Below, piece by piece: positions 9,212-17,367 of a DNA stretch of 64,000 bases. The notes under the pieces were generated by a model, which was not told the DNA's origin, did not search any database, and saw only the letters and a program-made list of their open reading frames with translations. The translations under genes and the position numbers were made by a program. Source of the stretch: Vibrio sp. JC009. GTDB lineage: Bacteria; Pseudomonadota; Gammaproteobacteria; Enterobacterales; Vibrionaceae. The number at the start of each line of letters is the position of its first letter. The stretch's first letter is position 1. The stretch is taken from positions 1,612,001-1,676,000 of the forward strand of contig NZ_CP092107.1 in assembly GCF_029016485.1 (NCBI RefSeq), written 5' to 3'.

Positions 9212-10540
9212 TTAGTTTTCAGAAGCTTCCTCAAAGTAGCCGCCACGATGCATCTTTCTTTCCGCGATTTTTTGCGCTGCATCAAGGGCTTGCTTGTATC
9301 CAATCTTACCATCCAGAGCTTCAGCGACCTTTTGAGCTGTAATACCGCCGATAGAGATAAACTCAGGAATCGAAACATACTGAATACCCTGATACGGAGA
9401 CTCATAGAAGGTATTCTCAATTGGGTCTGCTGAACTTAAAGCGTGCAGCTCAGAGTTGGCAAATTTACCGGCAACCTTGAGAAATTCCTGATTCTCATAG
9501 GTAGACTGGCGTGTGCCGGTCGGAACGTTTGACCAGCCGTTATGTTTGGCGACCAGCTCAATGTATTCTTTCGAAGTTGCCCAGGAGATAAAGTCCTGTG
9601 CGGCCTGAAGCTTTTTAGAACCCTTTGGTATAGCCAGAGCCCATGCCCACAGCCAGTTCGCTCCCTTTTTAGTGACTTGATACGGAGCCTGAGCAAAGTG
9701 CCACTCATCGGCGATGTCACTCTTGGATTTGTCAGAGATAAAGGAAGCTGCAATGGAAGCATCAACCCAGATACCACATTTGCCTTCTCGGGAAAGGGAC
9801 AAAATCTCGTTAAAGCTGTTTTTAACCGAGTTTTCCGGGCCGTAATCACGTAGCAGATCAATATAGAAGCTGACCGCGTCCTGCCACTGGCGGGAGTTAA
9901 TTTGCGGATTCCAGTCCATATCAAACCACTGACCGCCAAAACCGTTAACCATAGTAGTAACCAGGGCCATGTTATCACCCCAGCCTGGTTTTCCTCTCAG
10001 GCAGATACCGTAAACGCCGTTTTCAGGATCATGTATTTTGGCCGCAATATCGCGAACCTGTTCCCATGTAGGGCGCTCACTCATAGCCAGACCATGCTTT
10101 TCAAGCAGATCCTTACGGTACATTGTTATGGAGCTTTCACCATAAAACGGGGCGGCATACAGGTTATCATTCAGTGATAAGCCGTCTCTTACGGCTGGAA
10201 GAAGATCGTCCAGATCATATTTGGCAGAAGGCTCCAGCGGGGTCAGCCAGTTGCGCTGTGCCCAGATAGGCGTTTCATACATGCCTATGGTGACAACATC
10301 ATAATTGCCGGTTTCTGCTGCAATATCCGCAATAACGCGCATACGCAGACTGCCTTCTTTGAAGACATGCCATTTTAGTTTTACATCCGGGTACAGCTTT
10401 TCGTATTCAGAAGAGAGCTTCTGCATTTCGATCATATGACCGTTGTTTACTGTAGCGATGTTTAATTCCATCGAATTAACGGTGAAACCAGGTAAGCTGG
10501 TCAGCACGGCAATACAGGGAAGTAATCGTTTTAAATTCAT
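9212..10540 (-). CDS. Extracellular solute-binding protein, sugar/polyol type (family 1), orphan
   Basis: A 442-residue periplasmic binding protein of the MalE/UgpB class: signal peptide (MNLKRLLPCIAVLTSLPGFTV), IATVNNGHMIEMQKLSSEYEK, YDVVTIGMYETPIWAQ, and a C-terminal lobe with WAWALAIPKGSK and QAAQDFISWATSKEY typical of the family. It resembles sorbitol/mannitol ABC binding proteins, but the ligand cannot be read from sequence. No permease or ATPase gene is near, so it either works with components elsewhere or feeds a receptor. It is divergent from a chemoreceptor gene (11074) across 530 bp. ATG at 10540 is preceded by TGGAGTAAGACA. Confidence 0.85.
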   Translation of the reverse strand: MNLKRLLPCIAVLTSLPGFTVNSMELNIATVNNGHMIEMQKLSSEYEKLYPDVKLKWHVFKEGSLRMRVIADIAAETGNYDVVTIGMYETPIWAQRNWLTPLEPSAKYDLDDLLPAVRDGLSLNDNLYAAPFYGESSITMYRKDLLEKHGLAMSERPTWEQVRDIAAKIHDPENGVYGICLRGKPGWGDNMALVTTMVNGFGGQWFDMDWNPQINSRQWQDAVSFYIDLLRDYGPENSVKNSFNEILSLSREGKCGIWVDASIAASFISDKSKSDIADEWHFAQAPYQVTKKGANWLWAWALAIPKGSKKLQAAQDFISWATSKEYIELVAKHNGWSNVPTGTRQSTYENQEFLKVAGKFANSELHALSSADPIENTFYESPYQGIQYVSIPEFISIGGITAQKVAEALDGKIGYKQALDAAQKIAERKMHRGGYFEEASEN

Positions 10541-11070
10541 TGTCTTACTCCAGATAATGAATAAAGTAAAATGGCGAATAGCAAAGTTATTTATTATAGA
10601 ATTAAATAATAAGTATTTGTCATTTATAGTATTAATTCAAATAGAGAAGCCAAAATAACGCTAGAAATAATAATTTATATGAGCTTAGCAACGAACTTAG
10701 GATAACTGTAGTTCAGTCTTATTAATGTGAAGCATGTCACGTGTGAGTTAATCGTTAGTGAGACTCATGGTGTGAAGTGTGATTTGAGTCTCATTAAGGC
10801 GTCTGATTTGATTTATGTATTTGTGATCGGTATCAATTTAAAGGTTTGGCAATAGTGACAAGAAGACTAAAGAAGTATTATTCAGGCAAATAGGCATGAG
10901 TAGTTGAGTGACGTATCATGAGATGATTTCCTGAACTTAACTTGGGTCGTGCTAAAATAATAAATTGTGAGTTTTAGTATAAACTTATGTAGTTAATGGA
11001 AAACAATAAAAATTAATTCCATTAAAATAATTGCATATACCATTCGTTTTTTCTCTTAAACTGGAGAAGT
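10541..11070. other. Gene-free AT-rich divergent promoter region
   Basis: This 530-bp gap separates the minus-strand binding-protein gene from the plus-strand chemoreceptor. It is AT-rich, holds no convincing ORF or RNA gene, and contains the inverted pair at 10759-10793. Promoters for both genes are expected here; none can be fixed with confidence. Confidence 0.5.
10759..10793. promoter_or_regulatory. Paired 9-bp inverted repeats, candidate operator
   Basis: TGAGACTCA (10759-10767) and TGAGTCTCA (10785-10793) are exact reverse complements, and each is itself nearly palindromic. Their centres are 26 bp apart. They sit between divergent genes, so a dimer-of-dimers operator is plausible. The regulator is unknown. 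Confidence 0.4.
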
Positions 11071-11073
11071 GTG

Positions 11074-13152
11074 ATGGCACCAGAGTCTGATTCAATAATG
11101 AAGCACAAATCGCAACCTGTAGATCAGGTGCGCTCGATTAACTTATCGATGAAAATAACCCTGAGCTTTCTGACAATCGGTTTGCTTTTCATCGCCACTA
11201 TGCTGTTTAGCTACGGAAGCAGCAAACAGGTTATCTCCGGTCTGGGGTTAATCAATAATGAATCCTCGCCTGTGGTAAAACAATCCTCTCAGGTAGATGG
11301 CTTAGTTCAGGCAATAGAGCCATTAACACTGTTGCTGACCACTTCCCAGACGACGGCAGAGTATGAGATGGAAGTGAATAAGTTAAGTGAAAATAGTCAG
11401 AAACTATCTTCTGCATTTCAGGGCCTGAGATCGATTCAGCTTACCGGCGAGCTGGCTAATGTTGTTAGTAGCATTACGGACGACCTGGACAGTCGTATGA
11501 ACGAACTGCGTGGGCACACTGACCGTTTAGTCAGCCAGCAGGGCGAAATCGTAAAGCTGACCGAACATTCAAAGCAGGTCATTGAGACTCTGGTTAAGCT
11601 TCAGCAGGCTATTGCTCCTTTACTGGAAAGCACTTTGCTGGAACAGGATGATGATTCAGTCATTTCCACCATTAATGAAACCCATGCCTCTATTACATCA
11701 GGTCTGCTGGTTATTGAGCGCATTGCTTATGCGTCATCCCTTGATGATATGGACAACCTTCAGGATCAGTTTTTTGCCTGGCAGAATACCCACTCAAATC
11801 TGTTACCAACTCTAATTTTTGCATCTGATGACAGTGGTTATCAGCAGTTTGTAAAAGAGCTGTCGCGCATTACACTTTCTCTTCTTGATGCTATTGAGGG
11901 GGAACAGGGGCTTCTCGCTGTCCAGCACAGGCGGCTTGAGCTTATTGAGCAGCAGGATCAGATATTTGAACAACTAAAAAGCAGCTTAAATGGTGTAAGT
12001 CAGTTAACCGGTAAGCTGCTTGAGGAATCATTTGCTCAGAACAATCAGTTATCGACAGAGATTAACTCTCGCGCTGAGCAGCAGAACCAGACGGCGATCT
12101 ATGTCGGACTGGCCATTATTATCGGTATTGCAGCCATTTCGGTCTGGATCTCACGATTTATGAGAAGGTCCATCAAAGGTTTAACTGTTGAACTGGATGC
12201 TTTGTCACGCGGGGAACTAAGAAACATCGCTCCGGCCCGGTCCAGTGATGAGTTTGGCAGGCTGAATAATTATCTGATTCAGGTGGTTGAGAGTCTTAAG
12301 CAGACGGTTATCGATATTGAAAACTCAGCCAAATTGGTGGAAAACTCTGTGGGACTGGTTGCGGGCAGCTCAACAGATACACGTGAAATTGTTCAGCAGC
12401 AGAAGAGTGAGCTGGATGCAATTGCCGCCGCTCTTGTGGAGATGAGCTCCACCGCAAGTGATGTTGCTCAGCACACGGAAAATACCCATGAACGCATTGT
12501 CAAAGCCGGAGATCTTTCAACTAAAGGCCGCAAACAGGTTCAAGATAGTCGTGAGAGTGTTGAAACTATGGTTCAGCAGACTGCTCAGACTATCTCTGTA
12601 ATCAATAATCTTGATGAAGGCGTTAAAAGCATTGAGACCATCATAGATACCATTACAGGTATTGCTGATCAGACAAATCTGCTTGCGCTAAATGCTGCCA
12701 TTGAAGCTGCCAGAGCCGGTGAACATGGACGTGGCTTTGCTGTTGTTGCTGATGAAGTGCGTGAGCTTGCTAACAGAACACAAAAATCAACGCTGGAGAT
12801 CCAGGAAAAAATCTCTTCAATGGTTTCTGATTCACAGAAAGCGGTCGAGGTTATAGTGCAAAGTGAAGACCTGGCGAATGGCAGTCTGGAGCAGGCAAAA
12901 CTGGCAGATGAAACCATAGTCAGCGTTGAGGTGATTATGGGTGAAATTCAGGACTTAAGTCACCTGATTTCTACTGCGGCTGAAGAGCAGGCGGTGACAC
13001 TGCGTGAACTTGATAAGAATATTAATCAGGTTACAGAGCTTGCAGATCAGACTAATATTAAAGCAGAAACAGCAGAAAGTGAGGCAGTGTCTCAGGTTCA
13101 GGTAGTACAGGAACTGGAAAGTAAAGTAGCCAAATTTACTTTTGAGCGCTGA
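11074..13152 (+). CDS. Methyl-accepting chemotaxis protein
   Basis: A membrane chemoreceptor of 692 residues: TM1 about residues 27-48, a long (~290 residue) mostly helical periplasmic region without an obvious Cache fold, TM2 about 343-363, a HAMP domain ([16 protein letters not shown]...), then the coiled signalling domain with [20 protein letters not shown] and [19 protein letters not shown]. It lacks a C-terminal CheR-binding pentapeptide and ends ...KVAKFTFER. The ATG at 11074 was preferred over the adjoining GTG at 11071 because GGAGAAG is then 7 nt away. A solute-binding-protein gene follows 41 bp downstream and another starts divergently, so indirect ligand sensing through a binding protein is possible. 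Confidence 0.93.
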   Translation: MAPESDSIMKHKSQPVDQVRSINLSMKITLSFLTIGLLFIATMLFSYGSSKQVISGLGLINNESSPVVKQSSQVDGLVQAIEPLTLLLTTSQTTAEYEMEVNKLSENSQKLSSAFQGLRSIQLTGELANVVSSITDDLDSRMNELRGHTDRLVSQQGEIVKLTEHSKQVIETLVKLQQAIAPLLESTLLEQDDDSVISTINETHASITSGLLVIERIAYASSLDDMDNLQDQFFAWQNTHSNLLPTLIFASDDSGYQQFVKELSRITLSLLDAIEGEQGLLAVQHRRLELIEQQDQIFEQLKSSLNGVSQLTGKLLEESFAQNNQLSTEINSRAEQQNQTAIYVGLAIIIGIAAISVWISRFMRRSIKGLTVELDALSRGELRNIAPARSSDEFGRLNNYLIQVVESLKQTVIDIENSAKLVENSVGLVAGSSTDTREIVQQQKSELDAIAAALVEMSSTASDVAQHTENTHERIVKAGDLSTKGRKQVQDSRESVETMVQQTAQTISVINNLDEGVKSIETIIDTITGIADQTNLLALNAAIEAARAGEHGRGFAVVADEVRELANRTQKSTLEIQEKISSMVSDSQKAVEVIVQSEDLANGSLEQAKLADETIVSVEVIMGEIQDLSHLISTAAEEQAVTLRELDKNINQVTELADQTNIKAETAESEAVSQVQVVQELESKVAKFTFER

Positions 13153-13193
13153 TCCGGTTGCTGTGGGTGATGTTTGTTACAGGGGAGAGCGGG

Positions 13194-13943
13194 ATGTCTG
13201 GTCCGAAAATTTCGGTGCTTAGTGCTCTGTGTATTGGCCTGTTGGCTCATAAAGCCAGCTATGCTGAAGAAATTACTATTGCTACGGGGCATTTACCGCC
13301 CCTCTATTGTGAGATAGCCCCGGACAATGGTCGCGTTCTGAATATTGTCAGAGCCGCATTTGATGCGGTGGGAATCCAAGTTAACTACGATTTTATGCCA
13401 TGGCCACGGGTGAATTATCACGCCAAAAGCGGTAAGAAAGATGCATCCTGCTGCTGGTTTAATCAGGAAGAGCGGGCAGAGCATGCGCTGTACAGTGAAG
13501 GTGTTTATGCCTATAACTACTCTTTTTACTATCTGAAAAAAACAGATTTTGACTGGGATAGCATTGAAGATCTGAAAGGGTTTCAGTTAGGGGGAACGGA
13601 AGGCTATAGCTATACTCCCGAGTTTACGGCAGCAGAAAAGGCGGGAGTGATTAATGTAAAGCGAACTTCAAGCGATCTGAAAAATTTCAGAATGCTTCTG
13701 GCCGGAAGGATTGATGCTTTTCCTGTGAATGTGGATTACGCCAACTATGTGTTGAAGACGGAAATGTCTCCCGAAGATGTGCACCGGTTTACCCATCACC
13801 CTAATCCACTGCGAGTGGATTATGTCCACCTTGTCTTTCCAAAGCAGAATGAAAAAAGTGCCCGGTTGCAGGAAGCGTTTGATCAGGGGATGCAGATTAT
13901 TCACGCCAATGGAGTATATAAAGCTATTGTTGCCAGGCAGTAA
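13194..13943 (+). CDS. Periplasmic solute-binding protein, family 3 type
   Basis: The product is 249 residues from the ATG at 13194, chosen for its AGGGGAGAG ribosome site. Signal peptide ends near AHKASYAEE; the mature part begins ITIATGHLPPLYCEIAPDNG, and LKGFQLGGTEGYSYTPEF resembles family-3 amino-acid-type binding proteins. There is no ABC membrane component nearby. It lies 41 bp after the chemoreceptor and is probably cotranscribed with it, which suggests it presents a ligand to that receptor (inference). CCWF in the mature part is an unusual Cys pair. It is convergent with the nitroreductase gene. Confidence 0.8.
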   Translation: MSGPKISVLSALCIGLLAHKASYAEEITIATGHLPPLYCEIAPDNGRVLNIVRAAFDAVGIQVNYDFMPWPRVNYHAKSGKKDASCCWFNQEERAEHALYSEGVYAYNYSFYYLKKTDFDWDSIEDLKGFQLGGTEGYSYTPEFTAAEKAGVINVKRTSSDLKNFRMLLAGRIDAFPVNVDYANYVLKTEMSPEDVHRFTHHPNPLRVDYVHLVFPKQNEKSARLQEAFDQGMQIIHANGVYKAIVARQ

Positions 13944-13948
13944 CAACA

Positions 13949-13971
13949 GGGCTCCTTCGTTGAAGAAGCCC
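13949..13971. terminator. Weak bidirectional hairpin between convergent genes
   Basis: GGGCT-C-CTTC (13949-13958) pairs with GAAG-A-AGCCC (13962-13971) with one mismatch and a 3-nt loop. It lies between the stops of the binding-protein and nitroreductase genes. No T-tract follows. Confidence 0.4.
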
Positions 13972-13979
13972 GATAGCAA

Positions 13980-14639
13980 TTACAGTACTGTAATGACATC
14001 TTCTGCGGCAAGGCGAGCTTTTGGCAGGCCGTGGTTATAATCATCGCCGTCTTTGTGGTAACCCATTGCAAGCGCAACATCACAGACGAAACCGTCCAGT
14101 TCATCTTCAAAGATTTCACCGATCAGTGCAGGGTCAACCCCTTCCATTGTTGTTGAGTCGATGCCCATACGAGCCAGCACGTGCAGTGTATTACCCAGAG
14201 CCAGGTAAGTTTGTGCACGCGTCCAGTGGCCGTTATAACCCTTTTCATCCGTGTTCGCTTCAGCGAAAGTAAAGCCGCCGTTCAGCATTTGATCAAACAT
14301 TTCAGCAGGAAGGTGACCAGAAGTCACTTCAGCATCAACCACTTTTTTGTACTGCTCTTTGGTAAAGCGAGGGTTGTATGCAAAAAGAATCGTGTGTGAT
14401 GCCTTTTTCGCATGGTGCTGGTTAAACTGATGTTTGTTCGCGAACGTATTGTGGAAGCGCTCTTTCGCTTCATCACTTTCAATCACGATAAACTTCCATG
14501 GCTGTGAGTTAATAGAAGAAGCAGACAGGCGAATCGCTTCTTTGATCACTTCCATATCTTCTGCCGAGATTTTTTTAGTTTCGTCGTACGCTTTAGCGGT
14601 ATAACGGTTGTTCAGGTCTTTGATGATTTGATGTGACAC
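13980..14639 (-). CDS. Oxygen-insensitive NAD(P)H nitroreductase, NfsB type
   Basis: A 219-residue FMN flavoenzyme of the nitroreductase family, reducing nitroaromatics, quinones or flavins in the cytoplasm with NAD(P)H. Family features are NNRYTAKAYD near the start, RLSASSINSQPWKFIVIES (FMN site), and a C-terminal ALAMGYHKDGDDYN segment. The GTG at 14639 was chosen: it has GGAGAG 7 nt upstream and gives the family's usual length, whereas a TTG nine codons earlier has no ribosome site. It appears monocistronic and has no evident link to citrate use. Confidence 0.9.
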   Translation of the reverse strand: MSHQIIKDLNNRYTAKAYDETKKISAEDMEVIKEAIRLSASSINSQPWKFIVIESDEAKERFHNTFANKHQFNQHHAKKASHTILFAYNPRFTKEQYKKVVDAEVTSGHLPAEMFDQMLNGGFTFAEANTDEKGYNGHWTRAQTYLALGNTLHVLARMGIDSTTMEGVDPALIGEIFEDELDGFVCDVALAMGYHKDGDDYNHGLPKARLAAEDVITVL

Positions 14640-14786
14640 GTTACTCTCCACACTTCTGTTATTCAAATGGCCGGGCCTATGCCCTTAATACAGCGCTATT
14701 ATGCTGACAGAGTGTGGGGAGTTCGATGAATGGAATTTCCAAAGATTATGGGTAATTTCGTCCCTAATCGGCCTGAAAAGGACAGA

Positions 14787-14817
14787 GCCCCGTTTTCACG
14801 GGGATAATGAGCGGGGC
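14787..14817 (-). terminator. Possible terminator after the CitX-like gene
   Basis: Two alternative minus-strand hairpins exist: CCCCG/CGGGG (14788-14792 with 14799-14803) and GCCCCG/CGGGGC (14787-14792 with 14812-14817). The downstream minus-strand tail is TCTGTCCTTTTC, only partly T-rich. Confidence 0.4.
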
Positions 14818-14829
14818 ATGAAGAAGAGA

Positions 14830-15396
14830 TCAGGCGACCGCTTCTTCCAGCTCAACTTCTGTAACTGCTGCTTTCATTTCATCCTGATAGGTTTCCAGCA
14901 TAAGTTGTAGCTTTGTTCCCAACTGCTCGGCAGAATGATTGCGGATCGTAGTGCAGTAGGAGGCTGCATTGTCACAGATAACGCACTTGCGAGGCTCCAT
15001 CTCACACGCCTGGCGGGAGATCATTTTGCCTTCGTCTGTCATGACATCAACGTTCATCAATGCGCCCAGCATATGGTGTTTTTCCAGCTTGATCATTGCA
15101 CGTTTCAGCTCAGATGAAGAGGCTCCAACCACCACTAACAGCAGTTCATCCCCCGTCTTCTGGTTAAGCTCTACGCTTTTAACAACACGGCATTGAAGTT
15201 TATTCAGCTCTTCCTGAACAGCATTAAGTGAAATCTGAAATAACTTTTTCGCAGCGGTGGTATGCACCATATGTTGTGGAACATAGTTATTTAGCGTAAT
15301 CAGTGGCAAAGAGTACTGAGATACCAGTCGCTGCTGTCGCTGCGCTCTCACCTGTGCGCTTTCGTGTTTATCATAGAGTGTTACAAAATCCTGCAT
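14830..15396 (-). CDS. CitX-like protein with altered active-site motif
   Basis: This 188-residue protein is clearly related to the CitX encoded at 27946: both share SLPLI, ELKRAMI/VKRAMV, a GxL..DV region, ISR, RKCxxCDN and a C...RxH end. CitX transfers the phosphoribosyl-dephospho-CoA prosthetic group to citrate lyase subunit CitD. The two proteins differ where CitX has LGRLFDIDVLDD; this copy has LGALMNVDVMTD, losing the Arg and the first Asp of a segment I expect to be conserved in CitX. It may therefore be inactive, or modify another carrier or regulate. It is alone on the minus strand, not beside any citD. ATG at 15396 has AGGAGGCGATA upstream. Confidence 0.75.
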   Translation of the reverse strand: MQDFVTLYDKHESAQVRAQRQQRLVSQYSLPLITLNNYVPQHMVHTTAAKKLFQISLNAVQEELNKLQCRVVKSVELNQKTGDELLLVVVGASSSELKRAMIKLEKHHMLGALMNVDVMTDEGKMISRQACEMEPRKCVICDNAASYCTTIRNHSAEQLGTKLQLMLETYQDEMKAAVTEVELEEAVA

Positions 15397-15522
15397 TATC
15401 GCCTCCTTTTACGACGTTGGCGATATTTTAGCCACAGAGGGAGGCTCGTAATGGGGAGTAGAGGGCACTTTTGGGTGGTGTAAGTACTTTTAATGGTGTT
15501 TATGAACTTATTTATTTTTTAC

Positions 15523-15561
15523 GGGGACAGGCGCCTTATTTTATATTGGGACAGGCACCCC
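15523..15561 (+). repeat. Left REP pair
   Basis: Two REP-like units in direct orientation: GGGGACAGGCGCC (15523-15535) followed by TTATTTTA, and GGGACAGGCACCCC (15548-15561) followed by ATGAAATAG. The second context, ATTGGGACAGGCNCCC-ATGAAA, also occurs inside the gltB-like gene. Confidence 0.85.
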
Positions 15562-15608
15562 ATGAAATAGAAGATGCCAGGTATAGGGAAGAGGTATAGA
15601 GAGGTATA

Positions 15609-15620
15609 GGGACAGGCACC
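15609..15620 (+). repeat. Third left REP unit
   Basis: GGGACAGGCACC followed by TTATGAAATA. It lies between the left pair and the transposase gene. Confidence 0.8.
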
Positions 15621-15740
15621 TTATGAAATAAAAAGTGGTGTTGCAGGATTGTGTAGTTTGCCTCGTAAGGCATTAACGCTAATGAACTTTCTTTGTTCTG
15701 GTTAGTTATTATTGATGAGGTTTCCTTTTAGGAGAATCTC

Positions 15741-16700
15741 ATGACAACAGCCAGAAGCCGTCAGGTAAATCCAGAGGTCACACCTTATTACCATGTAGTA
15801 TCCCGGTGCGTACGTAAAACATTTTTGTGCGGATTTGATGAAGTATCACAGCGGTGTTACGAGCATCGCAGGGAGTGGATAGAAGGCCGTATCAAAGAAC
15901 TTTCCAGAGTGTATTGTGTCGATATCTGCGCATATGCGGTGATGAGCAACCACTACCACCTGGTGGTGCATTTAAATCGGAGTAAAGCTCAAAAGCTGAC
16001 GGTTCAGGAGGTGATAGATCGTTGGTCCACATTGCATCATCAACCAAATTTAATTCAGAAAATGTTAGGTAAGGATCTTGATTCGGAAGCTGAATATTTA
16101 AAAGCCCAGGAAATTGTAGAAATCTGGCGTGAGAGGTTATCTAATCTGAGCTGGTTTATGAAAGAGCTAAACCTGGACATTGCCCAAAAAGCCAATAGCG
16201 AAGATAAATGTAAAGGTCATTTTTGGGAGAGCAGATTTAAGAGTCAGGCATTGATGGATGAGCAGGCATTGCTGTCTGCAATGGCTTATGTTGACTTAAA
16301 TCCGGTAAGAGCAGGGGTTGCGAAAACACCGGAAGAGTCAGAACACACTTCAATAAAAGAGCGAATAGACTGCTTGTCACATTTTCAGGCTACACCTGCC
16401 TGTTTGTATCCATTTACTGGCACTCGAAGCAGTAACAAAGATGATGGTATACCGTTTTCCTTATTTGACTATATAGAATTGGTCGACTGGACTGGTCGGC
16501 AATTGCGCGAAGATAAAATGAGTATTGACGGTCAGTTACCTTCTATTATGGACAGACTCCGCACTGAATCCAGTGCTTGGTTACAAGTATGTACCCGACT
16601 TGAAAGTAAGCGAGCTGTATTGGTTGGTCAAAAACATAATATTGAAAGGGCAGTGCCTAAACTTAATCGAAGCAGGGTAGTGGGCTATTCCTTAAGCTAG
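15741..16700 (+). CDS. REP-associated tyrosine transposase (RAYT, Y1/IS200-like)
   Basis: The 319-residue product has the Y1 (TnpA_REP, transposase_17) fold signatures: TPYYHVVSRCVRKTFLCG at the N-terminus, AYAVMSNHYHLVVHLN with the HxH metal-binding pair near residue 72, and SAMAYVDLNPVRAGVAK, typical of RAYTs. The catalytic Tyr is expected in that last stretch, after FWESRFKSQALM. RAYTs cut and join single-stranded DNA at REP hairpins and are thought to spread REPs; they are usually single-copy and not self-mobile. REP units flank it on both sides, as expected. ATG at 15741 follows TTAGGAGAATCTC. Confidence 0.92.
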   Translation: MTTARSRQVNPEVTPYYHVVSRCVRKTFLCGFDEVSQRCYEHRREWIEGRIKELSRVYCVDICAYAVMSNHYHLVVHLNRSKAQKLTVQEVIDRWSTLHHQPNLIQKMLGKDLDSEAEYLKAQEIVEIWRERLSNLSWFMKELNLDIAQKANSEDKCKGHFWESRFKSQALMDEQALLSAMAYVDLNPVRAGVAKTPEESEHTSIKERIDCLSHFQATPACLYPFTGTRSSNKDDGIPFSLFDYIELVDWTGRQLREDKMSIDGQLPSIMDRLRTESSAWLQVCTRLESKRAVLVGQKHNIERAVPKLNRSRVVGYSLS

Positions 16701-16732
16701 CTAACCGGCGCATTTCCTCCCAACAAAACCTA

Positions 16733-16755
16733 CAAACTCTGAGGAGTTTGATTTT
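16733..16755 (+). terminator. Candidate terminator of the RAYT gene
   Basis: CAAACTC (16733-16739) pairs with GAGTTTG (16744-16750) around a 4-nt loop, followed by ATTTT. It is 33 bp past the stop codon. Confidence 0.6.
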
Positions 16756-16903
16756 GGCATGTTTGTATGTGCTAAAGCAGTCAGTTTATCTTTTTGAAAT
16801 TACATTTCTTCACATGTCTTTTGTTGATATAAGCACATTTCATCAGAATTAGAGTTGGTAATATCGAGCTTACCCCTGGTTCAATCATAAGACATTCTCA
16901 TAG

Positions 16904-16937
16904 GGTGCCTGTCCCTACAAAAATAAGGCGCCTGTCC
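16904..16937 (-). repeat. Right REP pair, inverted relative to the left
   Basis: GGTGCCTGTCCC (16904-16915) and GGCGCCTGTCC (16927-16937) are complements of the left units and are in the mirrored order. The rest of the 16701-17092 gap holds the RAYT terminator and the oadG upstream motif. Confidence 0.85.
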
Positions 16938-16970
16938 TTAGAAGAGAGAAAATCAAGCGCATCCCCAATT

Positions 16971-16991
16971 AAATTTATAAACACCATATAA
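16971..16991 (+). promoter_or_regulatory. Candidate CitB operator upstream of oadGAB
   Basis: AAATTTATAAACACCATATA plus A, 20 of 21 identical to the copy upstream of citC (4996-5016). It lies about 100 bp before the oadG start, as it does before citC. Identity this long in two AT-rich promoters is unlikely by chance and points to one shared regulator, probably CitB. Confidence 0.55.
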
Positions 16992-17092
16992 GTTGTTTAG
17001 TGGTTTGAATTGAATGATAAACCTCACGAAGTCGGTATGGCGGGCTTAGATAGAATCTCCGGACACTTTTTACCAACAGGTTCGGAAAAATC

Positions 17093-17350
17093 ATGAGTGA
17101 AGGTCCGATTATTATGGAAGGCGTAACCCTAATGCTGCTTGGCATGGGATTCGTTTTCTGCTTCTTAGCATTATTGGTAGGTGCGACGCGTCTGCTATCC
17201 GCGGTTGCTTTAAAAGTTCAGCCACCGGCTCCGCCAGTTGCAGCGCCAAAGGTTAGCCCTGCTGCTGCCTCTTCAGACGACGATAACGTCGTAGCCGCGA
17301 TTTCTGCAGCGCTTCATCACCACAAGAAAAAACTCAGCCAACAGGCATAA
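17093..17350 (+). CDS. oadG: Oxaloacetate decarboxylase gamma chain OadG
   Basis: The gamma subunit anchors the biotin-carrying alpha subunit to the membrane beta subunit of the Na+-pumping decarboxylase. The 85-residue protein has one membrane helix (about residues 9-35), then a Pro/Ala-rich linker and a charged tail with HHHKKK, matching the family layout in which the tail contacts OadA and may bind a metal. It is first in oadGAB and ends 17 bp before oadA. Confidence 0.93.
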   Translation: MSEGPIIMEGVTLMLLGMGFVFCFLALLVGATRLLSAVALKVQPPAPPVAAPKVSPAAASSDDDNVVAAISAALHHHKKKLSQQA

Positions 17351-17367
17351 ATTACAGGGGATTTGTA

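Larger units (their letters stand above)
15523..16937. mobile_element. REP-RAYT unit: transposase gene bracketed by inverted REP pairs
   Basis: The left pair (15523-15561) is GGGGACAGGCGCC ... GGGACAGGCACCCC; the right pair (16904-16937) is the same arrangement in inverse orientation, and GGACAGGCGCCTTATTTT on the left matches the complement on the right. Between them lies the transposase gene at 15741-16700. This is the standard look of a REP-associated tyrosine transposase (RAYT) locus. No flanking target duplication was seen, which is normal for the Y1 transposase superfamily. Confidence 0.8.

Noticed and set aside
9436..9978. 180-codon minus-strand ORF overlapping the sugar-binding-protein gene
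   Set aside because: It is a shifted frame of the same strand as the clear binding-protein gene and has no family-like composition.
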